Source: Caballeronia jiangsuensis
GTDB lineage: Bacteria > Pseudomonadota > Gammaproteobacteria > Burkholderiales > Burkholderiaceae
Assembly (NCBI GenBank): GCA_000648925.1
Contig: JFHF01000006.1
Location: forward strand, 124,001-188,000
Reading direction: 5' to 3'
Length of the DNA stretch: 64,000 bases
Shown here: in pieces, positions 8,417 through 16,209 of the stretch
Layout: every line of letters starts with the position of its first letter
Numbering within the stretch: position 1 is the stretch's first letter
The notes under the pieces: generated by a model
What the model was told of the DNA's origin: nothing
Databases searched by the model: none
Seen by the model: only the letters and a program-made list of their open reading frames with translations
Translations under genes and position numbers: made by a program

Positions 8417-9706
8417 ATGAACACTGTCGTTGCCGGCGTCGTGCGTACCGCTAGCCGCTATCGCTGGACCGTGTGCGCGCTGCTCTTCTTCGCCACGGTC
8501 ATCAACTACATGGACCGGCAGATTCTCGGTCTGCTCGCCCCGATGTTGCAGCACGACATCGGCTGGACGCAGATCCAGTACGGCCGCATCGTGATCGCGT
8601 TCTCGGCGTTCTATGCGATCGGTCTGCTTTGCTTCGGACGCATCGTCGACTGGCTCGGCACGCGTATCTCCTACGCGCTCGCGATGTTCGTATGGAGCAT
8701 CGCCGCGATGCTGCATGCGGCCGTCGGCTCCGTGATGGGCTTCGCGATGGTCCGCGCACTGCTCGGCATCGGCGAGGGCGGCAACTTCCCGGCCGCCATC
8801 AAGACGACCGCCGAATGGTTCCCGCGCAGTGAGCGCGCGCTCGCGACCGGCATCTTCAACTCCGGCGCGAACATCGGTGCGGTGTTCGCACCCGCGCTCA
8901 TTCCGGCCATCGCGGTGGCGTTCGGCTGGCGCGCGGCATTCGTGATCGTCGGTGCAGTCGGTCTTATCTGGCTGGTCGTGTGGTTCTTCATGTATCGCCA
9001 GCCGGACGGCAGCGCGCAAGAGGACGATCTCGCGAACGAAGGCGACGAAACGCGTTCCGCCGATGCCGCCAACGCGAAAGCAGGCGCGCCGGGCTTCAAG
9101 GTGCTCATCAAGCAGCGCGAGACGTGGGCGTTCATCGTCGGCAAGTTCCTGACGGACCCGGTGTGGTGGTTCTATCTGTTCTGGCTGCCGAAGTGGCTCA
9201 ACGAATCGCGCGGCATGGACATGCAGCACATCGGCTTGCCGCTCGTCGTGATCTACGCGATCACCACCATCGGCAGCATCGGCGGCGGGTGGATTTCGTC
9301 GGCGCTGTTGCGTGCGGGCTGGACCGTGAATGCGGCGCGCAAGACCGCGATGCTGATCTGCGCATGTGCCGTGCTGCCGATCGCGTTTGTCTCGCAGGCC
9401 GACAATCTGTGGGTCGCGGTGGCGATCGTCGGTCTCGCGGCGGCAGCGCACCAGGGCTGGTCGGCGAACCTCTTTACGACGGCGTCGGACCTGTTCCCGC
9501 GTCGTGCAGTGGGCGCGGTGGTCGGTATCGGCGGCATGGCCGGTTCGATCGGCGGCGTGCTGTTCTCGGAAGTGATCGGCCAGGTTCTGCAGCGCACGGG
9601 TCACTACTGGGTGCTGTTCGCGATCGGCGCATCGGCGTATCTCATCGCCTTCGCGATCATGCATATGCTCACGCCGAAGATGACGCCGGCGAAGCTCCCG
9701 GCCTGA
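8417..9706 (+). CDS. MFS transporter, anion:cation symporter family, ExuT-like
   Basis: A 429-residue protein with about 12 membrane helices. It shows the ACS-family opening FFATVINYMDRQILGLLAP and the GIGEGGNFPAAIKTTAEWFP segment seen in hexuronate transporters of the ExuT/GudP group. The central loop (about 195-220) is hydrophilic. GGAGA lies 5-6 bases before the ATG. Transport of galacturonate or glucuronate by proton symport is inferred from family and from the neighbouring uronate dehydrogenase. The upstream palindrome suggests control by the LacI-type repressor encoded convergently next door. Confidence 0.85.
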   Translation: MNTVVAGVVRTASRYRWTVCALLFFATVINYMDRQILGLLAPMLQHDIGWTQIQYGRIVIAFSAFYAIGLLCFGRIVDWLGTRISYALAMFVWSIAAMLHAAVGSVMGFAMVRALLGIGEGGNFPAAIKTTAEWFPRSERALATGIFNSGANIGAVFAPALIPAIAVAFGWRAAFVIVGAVGLIWLVVWFFMYRQPDGSAQEDDLANEGDETRSADAANAKAGAPGFKVLIKQRETWAFIVGKFLTDPVWWFYLFWLPKWLNESRGMDMQHIGLPLVVIYAITTIGSIGGGWISSALLRAGWTVNAARKTAMLICACAVLPIAFVSQADNLWVAVAIVGLAAAAHQGWSANLFTTASDLFPRRAVGAVVGIGGMAGSIGGVLFSEVIGQVLQRTGHYWVLFAIGASAYLIAFAIMHMLTPKMTPAKLPA

Positions 9707-9729
9707 TCGCTAATTATTAGTCAAGCAGT

Positions 9730-9772
9730 GCGCCGCGCCGCCAGCACTCGCAACCCGCAGGCGGCGCGGCGC
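9730..9772. terminator. Long GC hairpin between convergent genes
   Basis: A perfect 13-bp stem pairs GCGCCGCGCCGCC (9730-9742) with its complement at 9760-9772 around a 17-base loop. It lies between the ends of the transporter and the convergent LacI-type gene. There is no T-run, so it may act as a bidirectional transcription barrier or RNA-end stabiliser rather than a classical terminator. Confidence 0.6.
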
Positions 9773-9775
9773 GAA

Positions 9776-10765
9776 TCACGCGGCCGCAGCAGTCGATTCA
9801 CGCACGATGAGCCGCGGCTCGAACATGGAGTTGCCGGGGTCGGGATGACCGGCGAGCGCATCGATGAGCTTTTGCATCGCCAGTTCGCCCATCTTCTCGC
9901 TCTGGATGTCGACGGTAGTGAGGCCAGGCGCGGCGTACGCGCCGTAAGGCACGTTGTCGATGCCGGTCACCGACACGTCCTGCGGCACGCGAATGCCGAG
10001 CGTCGCGGCTTCCTTCATGAAGCCGAGCGCGATGAGGTCGTTGTAGCAGATCACCGCTTGCGGCCGCTTCGGTCCGAGCATCACGCGCGAGCAGGCCTGT
10101 TCGCCCGCAAGCGAAGTCGGCGCGTGCGCTTCGTAGATGTCGAGTTCGAGGCCCGCTTCGGCGAGACAATCGCGTGCGCCGCGAATCCGTTCATCGTTGA
10201 TGCGCGCATGCTCGAAGCCGAGATACGCGATGCGGCGATGGCCGAGATCGAGCAGATGGCGCGCGAGCATGTAGGTAGCGAGACGGCTGTTGATGCCGAC
10301 GCTCGGAATCGGCAGCTCGGCATTGCGCAGAAGCACGACGGGCTTGTCGAGATCGAGCATCCATTGCGCGTTTTCGTCGGCGAGACGCGAGCTGACGAGC
10401 AGCCCGTCGACGCGCTGCGCGAGGGCTTCGATGAGCGGACGCTCACGCGCCTGGTTCTCGTCGATATCGACGAGCAGCAGCGTGTAGTCGTGGCGCAGCG
10501 CGATGCGGTTCGCGCCCTTCACGACGTTGGTGAAGTGCGGATTGCTGATATCGAGGATCGTGAGGCCGATGGTGCGCGTCTTGCCCGTGATCATCGAGCG
10601 CGCGAGCGGGTTCGACCGGTAGCCGAGGGTATCGATGGCTTCCTTGAGCTTGGCTTCGACCGGCGCGGAGAAGCGTTGCGCGCCGTTGATGTACTTTGAG
10701 ACGGTCGCGACGGACACGCCCGCTGCGGCGGCGACGTCGCGAATGGTCGGGGAAATTTTCTTCAT
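9776..10765 (-). CDS. LacI-family regulator of the hexuronate module
   Basis: A 329-residue protein. The start at 10765 gives the usual family N-terminus MKKISPTIRDVAAAAGVSV with the helix-turn-helix at about 8-27 (DVAAAAGVSVATVSKYINGA). An upstream in-frame ATG at 10834 would add 23 atypical residues. The C-terminal part is the periplasmic-binding-like effector domain (ICYNDLIALGF, VTGIDN and TTVDIQSEKMGELA are typical). It lies between the transporter and uronate dehydrogenase genes. A degenerate copy of the palindrome lies directly before its own start, suggesting autoregulation. No good Shine-Dalgarno is seen. The likely effector is a uronate or a product of it. Confidence 0.88.
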   Translation of the reverse strand: MKKISPTIRDVAAAAGVSVATVSKYINGAQRFSAPVEAKLKEAIDTLGYRSNPLARSMITGKTRTIGLTILDISNPHFTNVVKGANRIALRHDYTLLLVDIDENQARERPLIEALAQRVDGLLVSSRLADENAQWMLDLDKPVVLLRNAELPIPSVGINSRLATYMLARHLLDLGHRRIAYLGFEHARINDERIRGARDCLAEAGLELDIYEAHAPTSLAGEQACSRVMLGPKRPQAVICYNDLIALGFMKEAATLGIRVPQDVSVTGIDNVPYGAYAAPGLTTVDIQSEKMGELAMQKLIDALAGHPDPGNSMFEPRLIVRESTAAAA

Positions 10766-10772
10766 TCGGAAG

Positions 10773-10784
10773 GTAACGTTTTCG
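10773..10784. promoter_or_regulatory. Degenerate LacI-type operator copy before the regulator's own start (site 2)
   Basis: GTAACGTTTTCG keeps the AACGTT core and one full arm of the 12-bp palindrome found at 10905-10916. It overlaps the 5' untranslated region immediately upstream of the regulator start at 10765, a position suited to autorepression. Confidence 0.5.
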
Positions 10785-10904
10785 CAATGTTTACGGATTG
10801 TCGCAGAAAACCGGGAAACAATGACGCGCATCATGCATTTTGCATGCAGCGTTATGAATGCTGGACGGCGATTGACGGCGGTTCCGCCTCGTCGCTATAG
10901 TCCC

Positions 10905-10916
10905 GAAAACGTTTTC
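10905..10916. promoter_or_regulatory. Perfect 12-bp LacI-type operator upstream of udh (site 3)
   Basis: GAAAACGTTTTC is a perfect palindrome with a central CG, the symmetry expected for LacI-family dimers. It lies 48 bases before the uronate dehydrogenase start, overlapping the likely promoter. Related copies lie at 8287 and 10773, so all three transcription units of the module carry a copy. Confidence 0.75.
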
Positions 10917-10963
10917 TTCATTTTTGCTTTCAACGCATTACCACGTATTGGACAGGAGTCTCG

Positions 10964-11794
10964 ATGAATCAGCCAAACGCAGCGGGCAAACCGTTCAAGC
11001 GCCTGCTTTTGACCGGCGCCGCCGGCAATCTGGGCCGTCAGTTGCGCGGCGCGCTCGCGCAATGGGCCGACGTCGTGCGGCTCTCCGACATCGCGCCGCT
11101 CGACGATGCGGCGAGCCACGAAGAAATCAGCGCCGTCGATCTCGCGGATCGCGAGAAGGTGATGCAGCTCGTCGAAGGTGTCGATGCGATCGTGCATCTC
11201 GGCGGCATCTCGACCGATGCGCCGTTCGACGATCTGATCGAGGCGAATATCCGCGGCACGTACAACATCTATGAAGCTGCGCGCCGTTATGGCGTGAAGC
11301 GCATCGTGTTCGCGAGCTCGAACCATGCAATCGGCTTTCATCCGGTCACCGAGGTGATCGATACGGATGCGCCGCATCGCCCGGACAGCCTCTATGGCGT
11401 GACGAAGTGCTTCGGCGAATCGCTGTCGCGCTATTACTTCGACCGCTTCGGCATCGAGACGGTGAACCTGCGCATCGGTTCGTCGTTCGAGGAGCCGAAA
11501 AATCCGCGCATGCTCGTCACGTATCTGAGCTACCGCGATTTCATCGAACTGGTGCGCTGCTCGCTGTTCACGAATCGCGTCGGGCACGCCGTGGTGTATG
11601 GCGCGTCGGACAATCCCGTGAAGTGGTGGGACAACGCGAAGGCCGGCTTCCTCGGCTTCAATCCGAAGGACAGCTCCGCGCAGTTCGACGGTCTCTTTCC
11701 GGCGACCGGGCCGACCGCCGAACGCGACGACCCCGCGCAACGCTTCCAGGGCGGCGCGTTCGTGCTGGGCGAACCGATGGAGCGCAAGCGATGA
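10964..11794 (+). CDS. udh: Uronate dehydrogenase (copy 1)
   Basis: A 276-residue extended SDR with GAAGNLG (18-24) for NAD+, S118/S119 and the catalytic Y144-x3-K148 (YGVTK). The length and the SSNHAIGFHPV and KWWDN segments match NAD-dependent uronate dehydrogenases. These oxidise D-galacturonate or D-glucuronate to the aldarolactone, the first step of the oxidative uronate pathway. The gene follows a perfect LacI-type palindrome and overlaps the start of the SMP-30 lactonase by four bases (ATGA), so the two are translationally coupled. A second copy lies at 15261-16106. Confidence 0.9.
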   Translation: MNQPNAAGKPFKRLLLTGAAGNLGRQLRGALAQWADVVRLSDIAPLDDAASHEEISAVDLADREKVMQLVEGVDAIVHLGGISTDAPFDDLIEANIRGTYNIYEAARRYGVKRIVFASSNHAIGFHPVTEVIDTDAPHRPDSLYGVTKCFGESLSRYYFDRFGIETVNLRIGSSFEEPKNPRMLVTYLSYRDFIELVRCSLFTNRVGHAVVYGASDNPVKWWDNAKAGFLGFNPKDSSAQFDGLFPATGPTAERDDPAQRFQGGAFVLGEPMERKR

Positions 11795-12708
11795 GCGCAT
11801 CCGTGCGCGCCGAACGGCTCGACGCGGGCGGCCGTGCAACGGTCGGCGAATGTCCGGTATGGCGCGCGCAAGAGGGCGCGCTGTATTGGACCGATATTCC
11901 CGCGCGCCGTATCGTCCGGCTCGAAGTCGAAAGCGCGCGCCGCACGGAATGGGCGTTTGCCGAACAGGTCGCGTGCTTTGCGTTCGATGAAGCGGGGCGG
12001 GTCGTCGCGGGCATGGAGACCGGCATGTTCGCTGTGACGCTCTCCGGTGCGGGCGAGGCGAACGAAGGACGCGCCGCGAAGCTCGCCGCGCCAGCGTTTC
12101 CCGCTACGGGCATGCGTTTCAACGATGGCCGCTGCGACAGGCAAGGGCGCTTCTGGGCCGGGACGATGGTGCAGGACATGTCGCTCGCGAGTCCTGCCGG
12201 CGCGCTGTATCGCTACGACGAGCACGGCACGCTTTCCGCGCCGCTTGTCGATGGTTTGATCACCCAGAACGGTCTCGCGTGGTCGCCGGATGGCAGAACG
12301 ATGTATCTGTCCGACTCGCACCCGCAACGCCGCCTCGTGTGGGCCTTCGACTTCGATCCCGATACGGGCACGCCCGGCGCGCAGCGTGTGTTCGCCGACC
12401 TGCATCATTACGCGGGCCGCCCGGACGGCGCCGCGGTCGATTCGGACGGCTGCTACTGGACCTGCGCGAACGACGCGGGGCGCTTGCTGCGCTTCACACC
12501 GCAGGGCAAGCTGGATCGCGAGATCGCGCTGCCCGCGAGCAAGCCGTCGATGTGCGCATTCGGCGGCGCCGATCTGAAGACGCTCTATGTGACGACAATT
12601 CGTCCGGCAACGAACGCCACTGACGACGACGGCTATGTGTTCGCCATGAACCCCGGCGTGCAAGGCTTACCGGAACCGGATTACGCCGGATTGTTACCGG
12701 TCGCATGA
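11791..12708 (+). CDS. SMP-30/gluconolactonase-family aldarolactonase
   Basis: A 305-residue six-bladed beta-propeller protein of the SMP-30/Gnl/LRE family. Seen: GECPVWRAQEGALYWTDI at the N-terminus with the metal-binding Glu, MRFNDGRCDRQGRFWAGTM in the middle, then TQNGLAWSPDG and MYLSDS (Asn and Asp ligands). Members hydrolyse sugar lactones using a divalent metal. The ATGA overlap with udh makes opening of the galactaro- or glucarolactone produced by Udh the natural role, giving galactarate or glucarate. A long frame continuing upstream inside udh is not used. A strong terminator follows at 12714. Confidence 0.88.
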   Translation: MSASVRAERLDAGGRATVGECPVWRAQEGALYWTDIPARRIVRLEVESARRTEWAFAEQVACFAFDEAGRVVAGMETGMFAVTLSGAGEANEGRAAKLAAPAFPATGMRFNDGRCDRQGRFWAGTMVQDMSLASPAGALYRYDEHGTLSAPLVDGLITQNGLAWSPDGRTMYLSDSHPQRRLVWAFDFDPDTGTPGAQRVFADLHHYAGRPDGAAVDSDGCYWTCANDAGRLLRFTPQGKLDREIALPASKPSMCAFGGADLKTLYVTTIRPATNATDDDGYVFAMNPGVQGLPEPDYAGLLPVA

Positions 12709-12713
12709 TCGTC

Positions 12714-12752
12714 GCGAAACGGGGCGTATCGAGCGCCCCGTTCGCAATTTTT
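12714..12752 (+). terminator. Rho-independent terminator after the udh-lactonase operon
   Basis: AACGGGGCG (12718-12726) pairs with CGCCCCGTT (12734-12742) around a 7-base loop, extended by outer GCG/CGC pairing, and is followed by a T-run at 12748-12752. Confidence 0.85.
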
Positions 12753-12940
12753 ACGCATACTTTGGGACGCAAACGATTCGGTGCACCGCATTGGCGCGCA
12801 TCGAATCGACAGACACGTACCGCTCCGGAACCGATACCAAGAACAAACACCAATGCTGTAGTTCCTCCGTAAAGAGTAGTCTCCGCAGGTACCTCAAGTA
12901 CCAGCGATCTACCCGATTCTCTTATCCGGAGGAGACCTAG

Positions 12941-14287
12941 ATGGACCTTGAAGCTCGCACCATGAAGCGCGTGATGGTTCGCCTCGTGCCGTTCCTGATC
13001 TTGTGTTACTTCATCGCGTATCTCGATCGCGTCAACGTCGGCTTCGCGGCGTTGCAGATGAACAAGGCGCTCGGCTTTACCGCCAGCATGTTCGGCTTCG
13101 GTGCCGGCATTTTCTTTATCGCCTATTTCTTTTTCGAAGTTCCGTCCAATCTGCTGCTCGAACGTTTCGGCGCGCGTCGCTGGATCGCGCGGATCATGTT
13201 CACGTGGGGCATTCTCGCGGCGGCAATGGCCTACATTCCGCACATCGCGCAAGCGACGGGCCTGTCGAACGCCTACGTGTTCTATGGCTTGCGCATTCTG
13301 CTCGGCATCGCGGAAGCAGGCTTCTTTCCCGGCATCATCTTTCTGCTGACCTTGTGGTTTCCGGCGAAGTATCGGGGCCGTGTGGTCGGATACTTCATGG
13401 CGGCGATTCCGCTGTCCACCGTGATCGGCGGGCCCATCTCCGGCGCGCTGTTGCAGATGGACGGCATCAACGGCATGCAGGGCTGGCAATGGCTGTATCT
13501 GATCGAAGCGATTCCCGCGCTCCTGCTTGCGTTCGTCGTGTATTTCTATCTGACCGACAGACCGTCCGATGCGCACTGGCTCGCGAAGGAAGAGCGCGAC
13601 TGGCTCGTGAATCGCCAGGCGCAGGAACGGGCGCATCGTGAATCGGTGCATGCGTTCAGCGTGAAGGAGGCGATTTTCAATCCGCGCGTGCTGGCCATCG
13701 CGCTGATCTACTTCGGCGCGAATGCGACCAACTACGGCCTGAGCTTCTTCCTGCCGCAGATCGTCAAGGCGTTCGGGCTGACTAATCTGCAGACGGGCTT
13801 CGTCACGTCATTGCCCTATGTCGTCGGCGTGATCAGCATGGTGCTGTGGGGCCGGCATTCGGATCGCAAACTCGAGCGTCGCTGGCACGTCGCGATTGCG
13901 CTGATGGTGGCGGCGGGCGGCATCGCGGCTTCCGCGGGGCTGGATAACCCGGTGTTGAAGATGATCGCGCTGTCGATCGCGGGCTTCGGCATCTTCGGTT
14001 GCCTGCCTGTGATCTGGACGCTGCCGGCTTCGTTCCTGTCGGGGGCTGCTGCTGCGGGCGGTATCGCGGCGATCAACTCGCTCGGCAACCTCGCGGGCTT
14101 CTTCGGCCCCTATGCGATGGGCTGGATCAAGGACAGCACGGGCGGCTTCGGCGCGGGCTTGCTATGCCTTGCAGGAGCGGGCATGGTCGGCGTGGCGGCC
14201 GTGCTGCTGCTGCATCACGATTCGTCGATGGAGACGATTTCGGGCGCGCACGATATCGAGGATGGAGAGCCGAACATGGCTCGCTGA
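12941..14287 (+). CDS. MFS transporter, anion:cation symporter family (aldarate/organic anion type)
   Basis: A 448-residue protein with about 12 helices. The ACS/phthalate-permease-type opening FIAYLDRVNVGFAALQM and RILLGIAEAGFFPGIIFLLTLWFP are clear. GGAGGAGA lies 6 bases before the ATG at 12941. It sits after the udh-lactonase unit (beyond its terminator) and is convergent with the GntR-type gene. Uptake of a uronate, an aldarate or a related acid is likely from context, but substrate specificity cannot be read from sequence. The hydrophilic C-terminal tail is about 25 residues. A GGTAC-N5-GTACC palindrome upstream (about 12891-12905) might be an operator. Confidence 0.85.
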   Translation: MDLEARTMKRVMVRLVPFLILCYFIAYLDRVNVGFAALQMNKALGFTASMFGFGAGIFFIAYFFFEVPSNLLLERFGARRWIARIMFTWGILAAAMAYIPHIAQATGLSNAYVFYGLRILLGIAEAGFFPGIIFLLTLWFPAKYRGRVVGYFMAAIPLSTVIGGPISGALLQMDGINGMQGWQWLYLIEAIPALLLAFVVYFYLTDRPSDAHWLAKEERDWLVNRQAQERAHRESVHAFSVKEAIFNPRVLAIALIYFGANATNYGLSFFLPQIVKAFGLTNLQTGFVTSLPYVVGVISMVLWGRHSDRKLERRWHVAIALMVAAGGIAASAGLDNPVLKMIALSIAGFGIFGCLPVIWTLPASFLSGAAAAGGIAAINSLGNLAGFFGPYAMGWIKDSTGGFGAGLLCLAGAGMVGVAAVLLLHHDSSMETISGAHDIEDGEPNMAR

Positions 14288-14300
14288 AGCCGTCGTATCG

Positions 14301-14335
14301 GCGGCAAGGATCGCTCGTTACGCGGTCCTTGCCGC
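14301..14335. terminator. Hairpin between convergent MFS and GntR genes
   Basis: GCGGCAAGGA (14301-14310) pairs perfectly with TCCTTGCCGC (14326-14335). There is no T-run. It is placed between two converging genes and could act in both directions. Confidence 0.6.
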
Positions 14336-14339
14336 GCAT

Positions 14340-15146
14340 TCACGCAGACGTTGCCTGCGCCCGCCGCAATCTTTCCCGGCTATTGATCAAATGCAGACGC
14401 ATCGCGGTGCGCGCGGAATCCGCGTCGCCGCGTTCGATGGCGTCCGCGATCTGCTCGTGCTCGCGATTCACGCGCATCAGATACTCGGCGTATTGTTCGC
14501 GCGGAATGGGCGTGGCCGTGATGCGCGTGCGCGGAATCATCCGCGTGCCGAGATGCTCCATGATCTCGACGAAATAACGGTTGCCCGTCGCATGCGCGAT
14601 CTCCATGTGAAACCGCAAATCGGGCGCTACCGTATCCGATGCCGCGCCCACGCTCTTTGCGAAATCGGCGAGCGCCGAGCGCATCGTCGCGAGGCGGTCG
14701 GCATTGCAACGCATCGCCGCGAGTCCCGCGCTTTCCGTTTCGAGGCTGATGCGCAATTCGAGGATGGCCAATGCATCGATGGAGCCCGCGACATCGGCGG
14801 GATCGAGGTGCAAGAGCGGCGACGTGTTCGCATCGCACACGAACGTGCCGATGCCATGCCGCGTCTCAACGAACCCCGCCGCCTGCAAACGCGATAACGC
14901 CTCACGCACGACAGTGCGGCTCACGCCGAACCGCTGCACCATCTCCGCTTCGGTCGCGAGGCGGGCGCCGGCCTTCAATTCCTTCGCATCGATTTGCGCG
15001 CGCAACGCATCGACCAGTTGCGCGGTGAGACTGCGCCGCGCGCCGGGCAGCGCAATGGATACATCGGTTGAAGAGGGATGGTGCGTGTCGGCATGCGGAT
15101 CGGGCGATAGCGTCACGGCGTTCTCATTGGAGTGGGTTTTACACAC
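14340..15146 (-). CDS. GntR-family regulator, FadR subfamily (FCD domain)
   Basis: A 268-residue protein. The winged helix-turn-helix spans about 38-103 (LATEAEMVQRFGVSRTVVREAL; ETRHGIGTFV) and the all-helical FCD effector domain about 120-250, with the HxxxxH metal site in RFHMEIAHATGN. The start at 15146 is a GTG without a clear ribosome binding site; a later in-frame GTG (residue 11) is possible because the first 35 residues are not conserved in the family. It is divergent from the second uronate dehydrogenase. FadR-type proteins of this kind often control sugar-acid genes. Its probable operators are at 15190 and 16122-16152. Confidence 0.88.
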   Translation of the reverse strand: MCKTHSNENAVTLSPDPHADTHHPSSTDVSIALPGARRSLTAQLVDALRAQIDAKELKAGARLATEAEMVQRFGVSRTVVREALSRLQAAGFVETRHGIGTFVCDANTSPLLHLDPADVAGSIDALAILELRISLETESAGLAAMRCNADRLATMRSALADFAKSVGAASDTVAPDLRFHMEIAHATGNRYFVEIMEHLGTRMIPRTRITATPIPREQYAEYLMRVNREHEQIADAIERGDADSARTAMRLHLINSRERLRRAQATSA

Positions 15147-15189
15147 ATTGACAAATCGGTCGGCAAATGATGATATGCGTGATGCGGTG

Positions 15190-15203
15190 ATATGACAACG
15201 TAC
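15190..15203. promoter_or_regulatory. Candidate GntR operator between the regulator and udh copy 2
   Basis: ATATGACAACGTAC matches the perfect inverted repeat at 16139-16152 (read on the minus strand, GTATGACGACATAC) at 11 of 14 positions. It lies between the divergent GntR-type gene and the second udh, 57 bases before the udh start. Confidence 0.55.
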
Positions 15204-15260
15204 AAGGAGGCGCGTGCCGGGTAATCCCTAGCGACGACAGCCTTCAGGAGACACAGTTCG

Positions 15261-16106
15261 ATGGAACAACAAAACAGCACGCCGTCCACGGGTGACGCCG
15301 CGCGATTCGATCGCCTTCTGCTGACGGGCGCCGCGGGCGGAATCGGGCGGGCGATCCGGCATCGCGTCGCCGAATTCGCGCAACACGTGCGCATCTCCGA
15401 TTTGCCCGGCGTGCTGCCGGACGATGCGGCGCCTCACGAAGAACGCGTTCCTTGCGATCTGGCCGACCGCCAGGCCGTCGATGCGCTCGCCGCCGATTGC
15501 GACGCGATCATCCATCTTGGCGGCGTGTCGGTGGAGCGGCCGTTCGAGGAGATTCTCGAAGCCAACATCAAGGGCGTGTTCAACCTCTACGAAGCAGCCC
15601 GCCGACAGGGCGTCGGGCGCATCGTGTTCGCGAGCTCGAATCACGTCACGGGTTTCTATCGGCAGGACGAACGAATCGACGCCACCGCGCGCAAACGCCC
15701 CGATGGTTACTACGGCTTGTCCAAGTCCTTCGGCGAAGACATGGCGCAGATGTATTTCGACCGCTACGGCATCGAGACCGTGAGCATCCGCATCGGCTCC
15801 GTGTTTCCCGAGCCGAAGGACCGCCGCATGATGGCGAGCTGGATGAGCTACGACGATTTTCACGATCTCTTGCGCCGCAGCCTTTTCACGAAGGACGTCG
15901 GCCATACGATCGTGTTCGGCATGTCCGCGAATGCGCACACGTGGTGGGACAACCGCTGCGCAGCGCATCTGGGCTTCGTGCCACGCGACTCGTCGGAGCA
16001 GTTCCGCGAAAAGATCGAAGCGACGCCGCCTCCCGCTCCGACCGATCCCGTGGCCGTGCTGCAAGGCGGCACGTTCACGACGACAGGCCCGTTCGACCCG
16101 GTTTAA
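15261..16106 (+). CDS. Uronate dehydrogenase paralogue (copy 2)
   Basis: A 281-residue extended SDR closely related to the product of 10964-11794. GAAGGIG (23-29), SSNHVTGFY, Y151-x3-K155 (YGLSK) and TWWDN are at matching positions. AGGAGA lies before the start. NAD-dependent oxidation of a hexuronate to its lactone is the expected reaction. No lactonase adjoins it; a polar-amino-acid-type ABC transporter follows after 103 bases that contain two more candidate operator sites. The differing substrate-binding residues leave room for another uronate or a related aldose acid. Confidence 0.82.
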   Translation: MEQQNSTPSTGDAARFDRLLLTGAAGGIGRAIRHRVAEFAQHVRISDLPGVLPDDAAPHEERVPCDLADRQAVDALAADCDAIIHLGGVSVERPFEEILEANIKGVFNLYEAARRQGVGRIVFASSNHVTGFYRQDERIDATARKRPDGYYGLSKSFGEDMAQMYFDRYGIETVSIRIGSVFPEPKDRRMMASWMSYDDFHDLLRRSLFTKDVGHTIVFGMSANAHTWWDNRCAAHLGFVPRDSSEQFREKIEATPPPAPTDPVAVLQGGTFTTTGPFDPV

Positions 16107-16121
16107 TGCATGCAACATGCA

Positions 16122-16152
16122 GTATCACGACATTCGTAGTATGTCGTCATAC
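16122..16152. promoter_or_regulatory. Tandem candidate GntR operators before the ABC transporter operon
   Basis: GTATGTCGTCATAC (16139-16152) has perfect GTATG/CATAC arms around TCGT. A second copy with two mismatches lies at 16122-16135 (GTATCACGACATTC in the opposite orientation). Together with 15190-15203 this gives three related sites around one FadR-type regulator. Confidence 0.6.
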
Positions 16153-16209
16153 ATCCAGCGCCGGCCGCATCGAGCACGACGCCCGGACATCACAGGGACA
16201 TTTGCCGCC

